This document shows positions 24,346 through 34,950 of a stretch of DNA of 64,000 nucleotides, piece after piece. The stretch spans positions 25,195,980 to 25,259,979 of the forward strand of contig NC_051445.1 of the NCBI RefSeq assembly GCF_001649575.2, written 5' to 3'. The DNA is from Kryptolebias marmoratus (taxonomy: Eukaryota; Chordata; Actinopteri; Cyprinodontiformes; Rivulidae). The number at the start of each line of letters is the position of its first letter. Position 1 is the stretch's first letter. The notes under the pieces are model-generated. The model saw nothing but the letters and a program-made list of their open reading frames with translations, did not search any database and was not told where the DNA came from. The position numbers and the translations under genes were made by a program.

Positions 24346-24535
24346 TTGTTTGAAGATGTTTTATAAGCCTGAAAAATGACATAAAACGGGCTCATTTGGC
24401 TAGCTAATAGCCTAGCCTGGGCAGAGTTTTGCTCTTTTCTCTATACTGTTGTGTGACTGATGTCATGGCTAATAAGGTACTATGATAGCTATTTGATAGA
24501 GAATTACTTTAAAAAATCATCATACTATCCCTTTA
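24346..24535. repeat. Possible MITE end fragment
   Basis: Ends with ATACTATCCCTTTACTAA, the inverse of the AAAGGGATAGT motif at 5879. The region between shows no coding content. Boundaries are uncertain. Confidence 0.3.
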
Positions 24536-24729
24536 CTAACTGTGACAAGTCTTCAAATCAAATCTGCACACATTGATGCAAAGATAATGCTTGGCTATTT
24601 TTCTGTGGGGAAAATTTTACATAACCTTTTTTTATACCTTTCTTCCTTTCTCAAGTTTCTCTGGAACTGTCTGTTTCTCTGACATTGTTACTGGGCTTGT
24701 GCCAGACAAACAAAGGTAAATGTTAGGTA

Positions 24730-24773
24730 GACATTATTCCACAACAATCTGCTGATTGTTATGGAATAATGTC
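24730..24773. repeat. Short near-perfect hairpin, 20-bp arms
   Basis: Arms 24730-24749 and 24754-24773 (GACATTATTCC and GGAATAATGTC at the outer ends) pair with one G-T mismatch around a TGCT loop. It lies 12 bp upstream of an exon-like ORF. No known small-RNA family is recognised. Confidence 0.8.
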
Positions 24774-24785
24774 AGCCTCTGTAGC

Positions 24786-24950
24786 ATGGGACTTGCCAGC
24801 AGCCGTGATCAGCTCGGCTCTGAAGGTGTTAGACAGGCCACTGAATCGCTCTGGGAGGAACACGATTTCCTGAGCCTGTTTGGCACTGGCTCTTCCAATG
24901 ATGACTCAGACCCACAAGGGCAGAGGCACCGCAGAGCTGATGATCCTTCA
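24786..24950 (+). other. Exon-like open segment followed by a GTAAGT donor
   Basis: Fifty-five codons from an ATG, ending exactly at TCA|GTAAGT, a consensus donor. The peptide has protein-like composition: 'MGLASSRDQLGSEG', an acidic-aromatic patch 'LWEEHDFLSLFGTGSSNDD' and a basic end 'GQRHRRADDPS'. GC content is above that of its surroundings. No family is recognised and no partner exon was found, so this may be a first coding exon, a conserved non-coding element or chance. Confidence 0.25.
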
Positions 24951-25579
24951 GTAAGTGAACACACAGCTGCTTTCACGCACAATATGAGCCAAGCAACAAG
25001 ACACTGCACATAACCGCACAGCTTTGAACACAAAGGGTGAAAATCCACAGATTGCTGTCTCATTCACACATGGGGATTCAGTATGAAATACACTTGCGCT
25101 ACTACCTCCCCAGGGCTACTTGTGAATAGGATTGAAGAAATCAACAAAGTGTGGAAAAATTACAAACAAGCTGTCATTCATACTTGCAACAATTTCAGCA
25201 ACGTGACCACTTTCAGTGTAATTTGCTGCCTTTGTTGGGTGCAGTCTAATTTTACCATCCAAATAAAGCCTTTTCTCCAGTAACTTGCAAACCACACTCT
25301 CAAAATACACTTCACATTGCTGGAACGTAAACAGAGGAGCCTTTGGTAAATCAAAGGAATACAACACAAATTAAACAGCTCCACTGAAACCCAAACTATC
25401 TGCCATAAAACAGGATCTTCTTTCTCCTGGCTGCTCGTGTGTGAAAAACTCATAACCGTAAACAGTCCACCTGGCAATCCGTTCAGAGGCCCCGGGGCTT
25501 TAGGCTGTGTCAGCACAGTGCAGAGCCGAGTGCCTTTAACAAGTCCTACGATGCGTATGAAGACCTGGAAGTCCCTCAC

Positions 25580-25654
25580 CTGGATGTAATAGGCCTCTGG
25601 TTGCAAAGACTCCCTTCTTCCTCCAAGGAAAGACTCAAAACGAGGCAGTGTAGA
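25580..25654 (-). other. Exon-like 25-codon segment on the minus strand
   Basis: Flanked on the minus strand by an acceptor-like TCTCAG| and a strong donor CAG|GTGAGG, phase 0 at both ends. It reads 'STLPRFESFLGG' then 'RRESLQPEAYYIQ'. The frame also stays open into the putative intron down to 25178. The pyrimidine tract before the acceptor is poor. No protein family is recognised; the + strand of the same stretch is also open, which fits a conserved non-coding element equally well. Confidence 0.25.
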
Positions 25655-25690
25655 CTGAGACTAACATGTGCTGGACAGATGTACCTCACT

Positions 25691-26395
25691 AATGTGACCA
25701 AGGAGCACAGCAGGCACCCTGGTCTAATGTGAGCCATGGTGGGATGATTTTTTTTCTGAAGAATATGTCAAAATCAAGAACTAAAAAATAAAACTCTAAA
25801 TTTCAGACCTGCGAGTTAAGGATATTTAAGCAAAATTACTTTTTTCATTGTCAAGAATTTGCGAGACATACTCTATTGGTTTAATTTATTTATGGGTCTC
25901 AACCTTCTACTTAGCCTTCTGGATAACTACACTGGGCTTTTTAACAACTTAGAGTAGTTTTATTATTGGTGATCTATTATGGTTTGTTGTGACAAAACTG
26001 CAGTTGTGAAGCTGCACACTGGGGTTTAGTGGCTGGTTAGAGAAAAGCCAATTCAGTGTTCAACAAAGATCAGATTCACTCAATATGATGTCTAGCTAAA
26101 GAAGTAAACAAATAAGATGATAAATGATCTGTTAGGCATCAGGAGATCTTTGACATTTTTATTGTTGATGATTGAATTTGTTGGATTGCCATGAAACTTG
26201 AGAGACAGACTGTTGTTTGCCTCAAGGTGAGCTGTAATACTGGTCTTTAAAGATGTTATTTAGTAATATAATTATATAATGAAATGGCATCTCACGTGAC
26301 AATTTTTTTTTAGCACAAACTGAAACACAAAGTAAAAGAGATGAATGTTGAAAATACCATTTTAATGTCGTTTTCAAAGGAAGAATTTACTGTAA
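25691..26395. other. No gene recognised
   Basis: AT-rich unique sequence. Confidence 0.45.
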
Positions 26396-26465
26396 CATAA
26401 GAATCAGAATAACTTTAATGATCCCAAAAGGAAATTGCTTTTTTTTACAACTGTACACACAAAGC
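26396..26465 (-). repeat. LINE-tail-like fragment
   Basis: 'AGAATCAGAATAACTTTAAT' then 'GATCCCAAAAGGAAATTGC' is the reverse of the 3' tail seen on several fish LINEs (compare ATCCCTGAAGGGG at 19147). No ORF remains. Confidence 0.45.
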
Positions 26466-26889
26466 AACAAAGAGCAGTATATGCAAAAGGCTTGCATAAG
26501 GTTTATGTTTGATCCTCAAAGAGCTGCAAACATTGCTGCTCACTTTTAGTCCGGCTAAAAAAAGCTGGTGTTTGTTTCCTACACAAGGTTTATAAATTTG
26601 GGTGCCACTGACAGTTATTATCCCTGAAGCTGTAACTCCATGAATAATGTTAACATAAATCTTTTTGTCTCGATCATAGCAAATCAGGATTAAAATGCGC
26701 CGACAGCACTTTTACAAACCACAATGTAACAACTGGAAAAGGTGATGATATAGTATTTTAACAAAGAGGCGTACAGAGAATATGAATTCTCCAAGCACAT
26801 TTTCAAACCACAACAGTTTGTCTCATGTATAAGAGACTTTTTACTCCACTCTACATAAAGTTGCTTATCTAATACCTGAGCTCTGCTGG
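26466..26889. other. No gene recognised
   Basis: AT-rich unique sequence. Confidence 0.45.
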
Positions 26890-27222
26890 ATAAATTAAGC
26901 GATACTCTTTGTCACTCCTCTTCCATTCAGCTCCCCCTTCCACCTGCTGGCCTGTCCACTGTGGGGTTCAGGGCTTTCAGGCCCCTGTCTCTGGAACTTT
27001 TTTGCCATTGGGCACAAAACACTCAGATTCTCTCCAGTCCTTCAAAATTTGCCTCACAGACATATTCCCTTTAATCCTGTGACTAAAAAAAACCTAATTG
27101 GTTCATTTCATTGTTGTTCTGTTTTATTATTTGATCATGCTGTTTTGTTTTCTTTCTTGTCTTATGGATGGTGACTTTGAGTGTCCTGCAAGCTGCCTAT
27201 AAATAAATGCATTACTATTAAA
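26890..27222 (+). pseudogene. Non-LTR retrotransposon 3' end
   Basis: Traces of the C-terminal 'LWNSLP..I..S.SL.SFK..LKT' type motif are seen: 'CCCCTGTCTCTGGAACTTTT' and 'CAGTCCTTCAAAATTTGCCTC'. A 3' UTR follows, ending 'CAAGCTGCCTATAAATAAATGC', a typical LINE tail. Frames are broken. The clade is not assigned. Confidence 0.5.
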
Positions 27223-27415
27223 CCTAACTCTAAAAATTGTCCCAAGGTGTGACTGGGAGCATGAATGGCTGTTTGTCTTGTTTGTCTCTATGTGGTGCTG
27301 TGATGGAGGTGGGACCTGTTCAGGGTGTGTCCTGACTCTCGCACAGTGACTCCTATATATAGGTATCAGTTTCCCGTGAAGGAGAAGCAGGTAAACAAAT
27401 GAATGGATGGATAGA
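27223..27415 (+). repeat. SINE-like 3' part
   Basis: 'AACTCTAAAAATTGTCCCAA' followed by 'GTGTGACTGGGAGCATGAATG', 'GTTTGTCTCTATGTGG' and a final 'AATGAATGGATGGATAG' matches the body and tail of the repeat at 28745-29065. The 5' part is absent. Confidence 0.6.
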
Positions 27416-27470
27416 TTATTATATCTTGATAATAAGATTATGCACAATGTCATGCAAAACCACAAAATGT

Positions 27471-27567
27471 TACGCTCAGGGTATATATTGTGAATGACTC
27501 TCAGCTATTACCACATCGAATTTTAGCTCCATATCTATAAAATTGGCTGAGATTTAGCCATTTTTAG
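27471..27567 (+). repeat. Dispersed repeat family A fragment
   Basis: 'GTGAATGACTCTCAGCTATT' and 'TTTTAGCTCCATATCTATAA' match the family's inner unit. Confidence 0.7.
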
Positions 27568-28744
27568 GAGGTACTGCAAACGATCCAGCACCACTATGTG
27601 ACTCAGTATGTTTAACAGTGTGTATGTGGGTGGCATTGCTGAAATATGAGGTAAGTTTTGCGTTATTAAATGAGCAGCGGTGAAGTAATCCTGTTCCTTC
27701 AGCTTTCCAAGGTTTGTGAGGACAAACTGATTGCTTAAATGGGTCGTTTGCACCTCATGCAAACAAACACGCTCTGCTTCACTTTTAGCACTCAATTGAA
27801 ACTTTTAACACGTACCAGTTGGGATACGCCTGCAGTGTCACCAGTTTGTGGGCCAACAGGCAAAAAGAAAAGAAAAGCAACATGATTATTTAAAGACAGA
27901 TGAATGTTTTCCCTTACTGAGTTTTTTCCCCTCCTGTGTATGTTCTCTTCTATTTCCTAAGTGATTTTTCACTAATTTGTAGCCGCACCTTCAATCCCTC
28001 CTCCGTCATTCCTTATTTTCTCTCTCACTCACATATTTCTTCTGATTTTCTGTTTTCTAGCTTCATTGTTGTTTGAATTACAAATGCCATGTCGCATTCT
28101 GATTGATATAAAAAAACATGTAAGAAAAAACAGTCAAGTTAAAAAGGTGTTCATTCTCTCTACCTCCAGTTTCAGTGGTAAAACGAAGCTGAGGGAGGCG
28201 AATCAGGAGAACATCTGGTTTAACACTTACATCTAGTGGTGGAGGATGAAATTGCAACTGAATATTTCATGTAGAGAAGATCTCAGAGCACAAGAGAGGG
28301 CCAAGAAACCTCCCAAGTTGTCCTTCTAGTGTCTGAGCTACTGAGTGCTCATTTCTCCAAAAACAGATGATGACTTCCACATGAATATAGCAGCTATTCA
28401 AAGTCCCATCGCTGTCGGCCCAATGAGCCGTGGAAAGGCGGCCGAGTCTTTTCCACCAGTCTTTATGTTACTTGGTTTAGGTGTCCTGACCTCCAGCTCT
28501 CCAATGGCAGGATGTTCTAAAATAAAATCATAACAAGGCTGCTCCCTCTGTGTACCAATGCTGACTTAGAAAGTTCTTTGAGCTAAACCATAAGCCATCA
28601 TGCTTAAAAGCTATCACCTTGGTGCACCTCAGCTGAGCAGCAGATGCTTCTACAATCTGTCGTAATGCTGTTTCATCAAATCACACTCTCTGCCTGACTC
28701 TGTAGGTCAGTGATTTTTTTTTTTATAGAATATATATTTGAGTT
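27568..28744. other. No gene recognised
   Basis: Unique sequence with several short ORFs on both strands, none with a recognisable motif. Confidence 0.45.
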
Positions 28745-29065
28745 TCTCAGGGATGGCATGAGAAAGCAGTAGTTAGAGGTGTTGCCTCACAGCATGAAAA
28801 TCACAATATTACCTTCTGGTCTTTTCTGTGTGGAGGTTGCATGTTTTTCTCCAGGTACTCCAGTTTCCTCCTACAGAGCAAAAACATGCATGTTAAGTTA
28901 CCTGATAACTCTAAAACTTGTTCCTTGGTGTGAGTGAGAGCATGAATGCTTGTTTGTCTCATTTGTTTACCCCACCTTTTGTGACTTGTGTCTGCTGGAG
29001 ATAGGCACCAGCTGCCCTTCAACCCGGAAATTAAAAGGTGGGTAAAGAAAATGGATGGCAGAAAA
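28745..29065 (+). repeat. SINE-like element, near full length but diverged
   Basis: tRNA-like head 'AAGCAGTAGTTAGAGGTGTT' and 'GCCTCACAGCATGA'; then 'TCTGTGTGGAGGTTGCATGT', 'AAAAACATGCATGTTAAG', 'GCTGGAGATAGGCACCAGCT', and the tail 'AAAATGGATGGCAG'. Parts recur at 21301, 27223 and 59208. Pol III-type boxes are too decayed to expect activity. Confidence 0.65.
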
Positions 29066-30491
29066 TGGTCAAGGATTTCAAAATGCATTTTTCACACACA
29101 CACATACACAAGCACAAAACAAATACTACAGTATTTTTCTCACACAATAGCTACTTTAATCACCTGTAAGTTCAGATTGCTGAGTTAGTACTGTCCTTCA
29201 GTGTCTCTATTACTCCATGTCTCAGTCAGAATGTTCACTCTTCATTCCTCCGACCAGATTCAGCTGTTTCATGTTGCTCTTCGGCACTGACTACTGTAGC
29301 AGTGTTTAGGAAAAAACATTTAAAGGACATCAGGCGGCTTGGATCGTACGTTGAATGGAAACACAATCAGGGTGTGAAAGCAGCAGCTTGCACTGTTCAC
29401 CGAGTCAGTTTCTGTTTAGGAGAGAAGCTGTAAAAGTAAGCCAATGTGTGAGGATTTCCCCAGTAAACACAATTTGTGGTCGAGGCAAGTGGTGGGGGAC
29501 TGTTTGCTGTTGGTTGGGTTTGCTGTAAACCTGACAAGATGTGGTAAAGAGGCATCATTTGAGGCCAAGTTGAGCACACATACAGGAGGTAAATAAGCAG
29601 TCTTGAGTAAAGAAGTGGGGATTTTATGATTTCATAAAAGAAGTGAGCAGACTACGTTTGTTTTGGGATGAACCACCTTGAGCTGATATAATCTGTTCAG
29701 TCAGGAAAAATGTTCCTAAAAGAAAAAGGCTGAATGAGTCCAACTGGTACCAAATGAGCTAAACCCTTTCTGTTATGGGATGGAGGCGGTAATGTTAGCG
29801 TGTACTGCATAAAACCGGGTTGATGAGATTCACAACTTGTTGCTCTTTTCACCTCTTCTGCAGAAATGACAGAAGAGGCCTGGTGATGTCATTGTCATGG
29901 TAACAGCAGTCAGTGTTTTAGGCCACAGATTTGAACCTTGCACAGGTTACAGAAATGAGCAGCAATCCATCAAAACTCCACATTTTTTTATTATTATACC
30001 TCTGAGGATAATAAAATTCTACACTTCCCATCTTTTCTCCCCAACAAAAAAAAAAAGAAAAGAAAAGAAAAAAGGTTGAGACTATTCCACAGCTCTGGAG
30101 TGAAATCATGCATGAATTGATGTGCGTGTCATGACTGTGTAAGTAGAGGAGATCTAGAAGGTGGAGATTCGCCTCATTGCTCGTACTACCAGCTGACTTT
30201 AGCCACTGCTGGGCTCAAAGTAGGGAAGGCCAGCAGGGGCCCAAGGGCCAGGGCCTTGACTGGACAGCAGTCTGAACAGCTGCCTGACACATTAGCAAGA
30301 ACCAGTTCTGAAGAGATGAAACCACATTTCTCCTACCACACCTCAGCTTCCTCTTACGCACACACATACAGACACAAGCTGAAACACATAACTCTGTGTA
30401 ATTTAATTTAGTTTATTTGAAAGTAATACATGTTACATCAGTTTAAAAATGTTTTAACTCAGTTTTTCACATAAACTCTGCCTCAGTTTAT
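29066..30491. other. No gene recognised
   Basis: Unique sequence, with an A-rich stretch near 30045-30075 and a GC-richer patch near 30190-30340. Nothing assignable. Confidence 0.4.
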
Positions 30492-31575
30492 TACAACTCC
30501 AAGTCCAAAAAGTTGGGACATTGTGTAAATGTAAGTAAATCAAAATGCAATAGTTTGCAGATCTCATAAACCTCTATTTTATTTCCAATGAAACATTGTG
30601 AATAAAATAACACCTTAAGAGCTGAGCTGATGGAACATTTTTTGAATTTAATGGCAGCAACAGTTTCTCAATAAAGCTGTAAAATTAACCAGTACAAATC
30701 AACTGGTGGATCATTTTGCAATGATCTAGGTTAATTGCCAACAGGTCAGTGAGAGGACTGAGTATAAAACAGTGTTTTAAAAGGCCTGAATCATTCAGAT
30801 GTAAAGATGGGCAGAGGTTCACTAGTCTGCAAAAAACTGCATCTAAAATAGTAAAACAATTTCTAAATAATGTTCCTCAATGAAAAATTGGGAATATTTT
30901 CATTTTTCATCTACAGTTCATAATGTCAAAAAAGATGATAAAAATCCAGAGACATCTCTAAACTCAAAGGACAAGACTGAAAGCCAATATTTGATGCCTG
31001 TGATCTTCGGGCTCCCAGGAGCCACTGCATTAAAAACAGGTCTGATTCTGGTCTGGACATCACTGCATGGACTCAGGAGGTCTGTAAACACAGTTCACCA
31101 TGCCATCCAAAAATTCTGGATAAAGCTCTCCCAGGCAAAGAAGAAGCCATATTTGAACACCATCCAGCCATGCTGGTGTCTTCTCTGGACCAAAGCTCCT
31201 TTAACCTCCTGACACCCTGCAGCTTCATACAAGGACATTGCATTGAAAAAATGCAGACCAAACAAGAGCTTGAGTCTCAGGAGGTTAAAAATAAACTGAA
31301 GCAAAGTAGAAAACCTTTCTGTGGTCAGACAAATAGAAATCTGAAATTCATCATGTCTGTATTCTTCTCTGTATTAAAGAGGAGAGGGGCAAACCAGTCT
31401 GTTATCAGCACATAGTTCAAAAGCTTGCGTCTCTGATGGTATTACCCAGGATTGCTGAACACTTAGAATCCTCCATCAGAAAAGAATAGGACAATATTCC
31501 CTCCAAAACTTTCAGCAACATTTTGTTATTTACATTTTAAACAATGCCACAACTTTTCCTGAATTGGGATTTTAA
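30492..31575 (+). pseudogene. Tc1-like element with internal deletion
   Basis: Starts TACAACTCCAAGTCC and ends near CCTGAATTGGGAT, the inverted ends of a Tc1-like family also present at 58195-59699. Inside, blocks such as 'AAGATGGGCAGAGGTTCACTA' (in pieces), 'GTAAAACAATTTCTAAATAATG' and 'CCATGCCATCCAAAAATTC' are transposase-gene remnants. Compared with the other copy, the part between about 31438 and 31440 is missing: the sequence jumps from 'TCTGATGGTATTA' to 'CCCAGGATTGCTGAACA'. Frames are broken; it is inactive. Confidence 0.8.
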
Positions 31576-32587
31576 ATAATTCAAATGCAACACAATTCTG
31601 TTTTTTTATTTTTATTTCAGAAGCTTCAAATTTGCAATATAAGAAGTTTAGAAATAGGCCTAAATAGCACTAAAAATGAATTAAAGAGTCTTTTTACCTT
31701 ATCTTTATTTCGACAGCCGGTCAAAGCATCTGTTAACACAGTTAAAATGAAAGGAAACATGTTTTTTTAAAGAAACATTAGGACTGAAATTACATCCCAG
31801 GAAGATCAGTGCAGCCTAATCTGGATGTGTGGTCACTAAAGATTTGTTCAGACACACAATCACTGTTGCCAATAGCCAAGGGGGAGCAGTAATCAATTAG
31901 GCTCACATGGTATTGCAGTAATTATGTACTCCAATTCACTCCTGGAGGGTGGTGAGAGAGAGACAGGGTGGGTGGAGAGTCAGAGAGAACAGGAGGACCA
32001 TTTCATGCTTCTCCAAACCACTTCCATTCATGTATCTCAGAGATCCTATCGTATTATTGCACCAGCACACCAATTCAAACTGGCACAGAGAAAACCAGGT
32101 CCATATTACTCCTTAATTGGTCATTTCCAGGGGAAGCCTTGGTTTGCAAAACCTACTTCCAGAACGGGGTTTTCTTAAATAAGCAGCGGTTTAAAAGGCA
32201 GACTTACATCTGGGCAGCAGGCAGGTCAACAAGCAGGCATTGATTGGGTTGGTCCCAGTAGTAAGTGAACTGATTACAGAGAAGGCAACACGTTACATCA
32301 GCTTTTAGTTTCCTATTTACTTTATGTCAGGACAAAAAGGTATACACTGTAAGAACTTCAAAGTAAATATGGAGGCAGAAAGCCTGAATGAATTTCAATT
32401 ACAGTGTCCTTGACTGTGAAACTACACAAATCACTGATGCTACTGATTATGATCCGAGGGCCCCTTAATGTAAAGTCTGGAGAGAATCACATATTTTATG
32501 ATGGCAAAAAACTGACTACAACTCTGCTTACCACAGTTTATATGTTCACTGGATGTCAAATTGATTGCAGGCGTATACAACAGGTAT
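31576..32587. other. No gene recognised
   Basis: Unique sequence. The overlapping ORFs at 31924-32243 are short and resemble nothing known. Confidence 0.45.
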
Positions 32588-33080
32588 AAATTAAAGGCCT
32601 ACCAGTCCTTGAAGGAATGTAGATCACACACCGCCTTTCATGCCAGAGTTTTAGATTAAAATATTTTGAGATGCATTAGCCCTTAAAGAATATAAAAGGA
32701 ATACCTCTCATTTACACAAATTTTAGCTCAATATCTGTAAAATTGGTTGAGTTATAGTTTTTTTGTGTATCCCAAGGTAAGTTGACTGTGGTGTCCGAAT
32801 ATTGTTTTTGTAAAAGGGTCAATAAAATCCAGTGGTTAATGAATACAATTTACTCCAATACTTGATGGCAAAGTTTGGGGATCAGGCTCAGCTACTACCA
32901 CACCAAATCTGTGAAAATAATTTGAGTTGTAGCCATTTTTGTGTTTCTAAGGTCACTTACCTCTGAAAGCCTTCTTGAACGTGGCTGACTCTAAAAGTAA
33001 CCAGTTGTAGATCTTTATCCATTGTTTTTTTTCTGAAATTTTCAAAGCCGTCCACAGGTTCATGAGATATTTTGCTAATG
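32588..33080 (+). repeat. Dispersed repeat family A, copy 8
   Basis: Starts TTAAAGGCCTACCAGTCC, then 'TTGAAGGAATG', 'ACCGCCTTTCATGCC', 'TTTTAGCTCAATATCTGTAA', and a second inner unit from about 32866 ('CTCAGCTACTACCACACC'). Ends near 'TTCATGAGATATTTTGCTAA'. Confidence 0.85.
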
Positions 33081-33687
33081 GTGATTTAAAAAAAAACTAA
33101 CTCATTCTTTATTTCTACAAAATCAGCAGAAGAACCCGGAAACCCTTTCTCCTCTCAGCACATTGTGAGTATGGATATTTAATCTTCAACTCAAAATCTA
33201 AAAGTTAATTTCATTTTACTTCTGGAGTACTTCATTAAAAGGCTTTTTTTAAGAATGGAAATACGTAACGTTTTTTGACATTTAATACATTCATGTGCAA
33301 ACATGTGCACACATTCACCTCAGTGTTCAGCTCTGAGACCTGACTTATAAATACTAACAGATTTCAATCAAAACACAGGCTATTAGATTTCTAGCTGCAG
33401 GTTACTGGTGATGGTTAGATCCATATCTAACACATGCTAATGTGTGATCTCTTTTCGACTCCCTAGTGTGTGTGCGCGTGCATATGTTTGGTGTGTTATG
33501 TTCCTGTGCATAGATGTGCTCTTTTGTGCCTGTTTGGTTGTGAGTGTGCATTTAGATTTGCTCACTGGTGTGTTCAGTGGTTACTTTGTGGGTGTAAAAT
33601 ATAAAATTCAGTGATGATCATAAATAACTCTCAGTAAGTAATCATGCCATGGACATAAAAAATGAACAAACTTCTGAAATCAGCCCA
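33081..33687. other. No gene; GT-rich patch at 33465-33600
   Basis: Imperfect GT-rich sequence lies near 33467-33560. Nothing else is seen. Confidence 0.45.
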
Positions 33688-34430
33688 TTTCAAAATGACT
33701 GCCAGAACCAAACAAACTCATCAAACACAAAAAAATCTGTCATTATTGCAAATATTGAACTATAATTTGGTGTGGTAGAAGCTGAGAGTCATCCCCAACA
33801 CATCCTCTGAGTGCTAACTGAACATAAAATTTGTTTTAAAAACATTGCCATTAACAGTCAACTCTGCCTGTCTGTTAGCAAAACATCTCATGAACCAGTG
33901 GATGGATTTTAATGCAACTTTTATAAAGTGATCATTGGATGTACTTCAAGAAGGCATTAACTTTTTGGGTCAACGCAATTCAAGATGGCTGTCACATCCA
34001 ATCAACCATAGAAAACACAAAATGCCTGTAACTCTGTGAATTTTACAGATATAGACTCTAAAATTGAGCTAAAATTTGATGTTGTAGTAGTTGGGAGTTA
34101 CTCCCAACAAATACTACAACTGATTAACTTTTGGAGTCAATCTGATTCAAGATGGCTGCTGTGGTTATTCAATCTTAGCCAACACAAAAATTACTATTAC
34201 CCATTCAATTGTACAGATATTGAGCTAAGATTTAGGTGGAAGAAACTGAGAGTCATATACAACCTATACTCCGAGTGGGACATCTCATGATATTGCATGA
34301 AACTGAGCATTACATCATTTGACCAAAACAAATATAACGCCATCTTTTCTCAGCATAAAATGATTTTAGCTCAAAAGCTCCAGCATGGAAGGGGGTGGGT
34401 GATATGCATTCTTTCAAAGAATGTCAAACG
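33688..34430 (-). repeat. Dispersed repeat family A, copy 9, multi-unit
   Basis: Minus strand. Inner-unit motifs occur three times: 'AAAATGACTGCC', 'CAAGATGGCTGTC' and 'CAAGATGGCTGCTG', each followed by a 'GAGCTAA.ATTT' or equivalent block. It ends with 'GATATGCATTCTTTCAAAGAATG', the family's hairpin end. Confidence 0.85.
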
Positions 34431-34890
34431 CTTACTTCAGTTGTGTTTTGCTGGCATGGGAAAGCATTGAGCACATGGGGGCAGTGTACTGTAGGGTTGA
34501 AGGGGGTGAGCAGGTCCAACAATAGACTGACTGTTACCATGCTAGAACCAGAGCTCTCCTCACCTTCAACCAGCGGAAATCACTGGTGGAATTTCTACAA
34601 CTGGCAGAGCTGAGTGAGGTGGCCTCAACACGTCGTTACAGTAAAATACATATCCACTTCACTTCACAGAGCTACAGCAGGGTATGAAAAATGAAAAGGT
34701 TAACCAAACATGTTTGAGCCTGAACAGTCTGTTTATAAAAGCCACACATCACACAAACCTGAACGAATAACTTAAATTAATTATGTAATTTAAGAACAGC
34801 GTGAACACACAAGGCCATATTAGACAGAGTTTTAAGTAATTTAGGACAAACATGAAGACAAGCACATGAACAACTGTCCAAAGCCATTAG

Positions 34891-34892
<2 letters not shown>
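34431..34892. other. No gene recognised
   Basis: Unique sequence; a GC-richer stretch at 34440-34620 has no assignable ORF. Confidence 0.45.
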
Positions 34893-34928
<36 letters not shown>

Positions 34929-34950
34929 ATGTGTGTGTGGATGTGTGTGT
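34893..34950. repeat. (GT)n microsatellite
   Basis: About 17 GT units, then GT blocks separated by two GGAT interruptions. Confidence 0.95.

Larger units (their letters stand above)
24536..25690. other. Unique segment holding two exon-like stretches
   Basis: Apart from the hairpin and the two exon-like stretches listed separately, nothing is recognised. The segment is repeat-free and more GC-rich than neighbouring DNA, so it may be conserved. Confidence 0.35.

Noticed and set aside
24730..24773. Hairpin as a microRNA precursor
   Set aside because: A stem of only 20 bp with a 4-nt loop is too short for a Drosha substrate, and no known miRNA seed was recognised.
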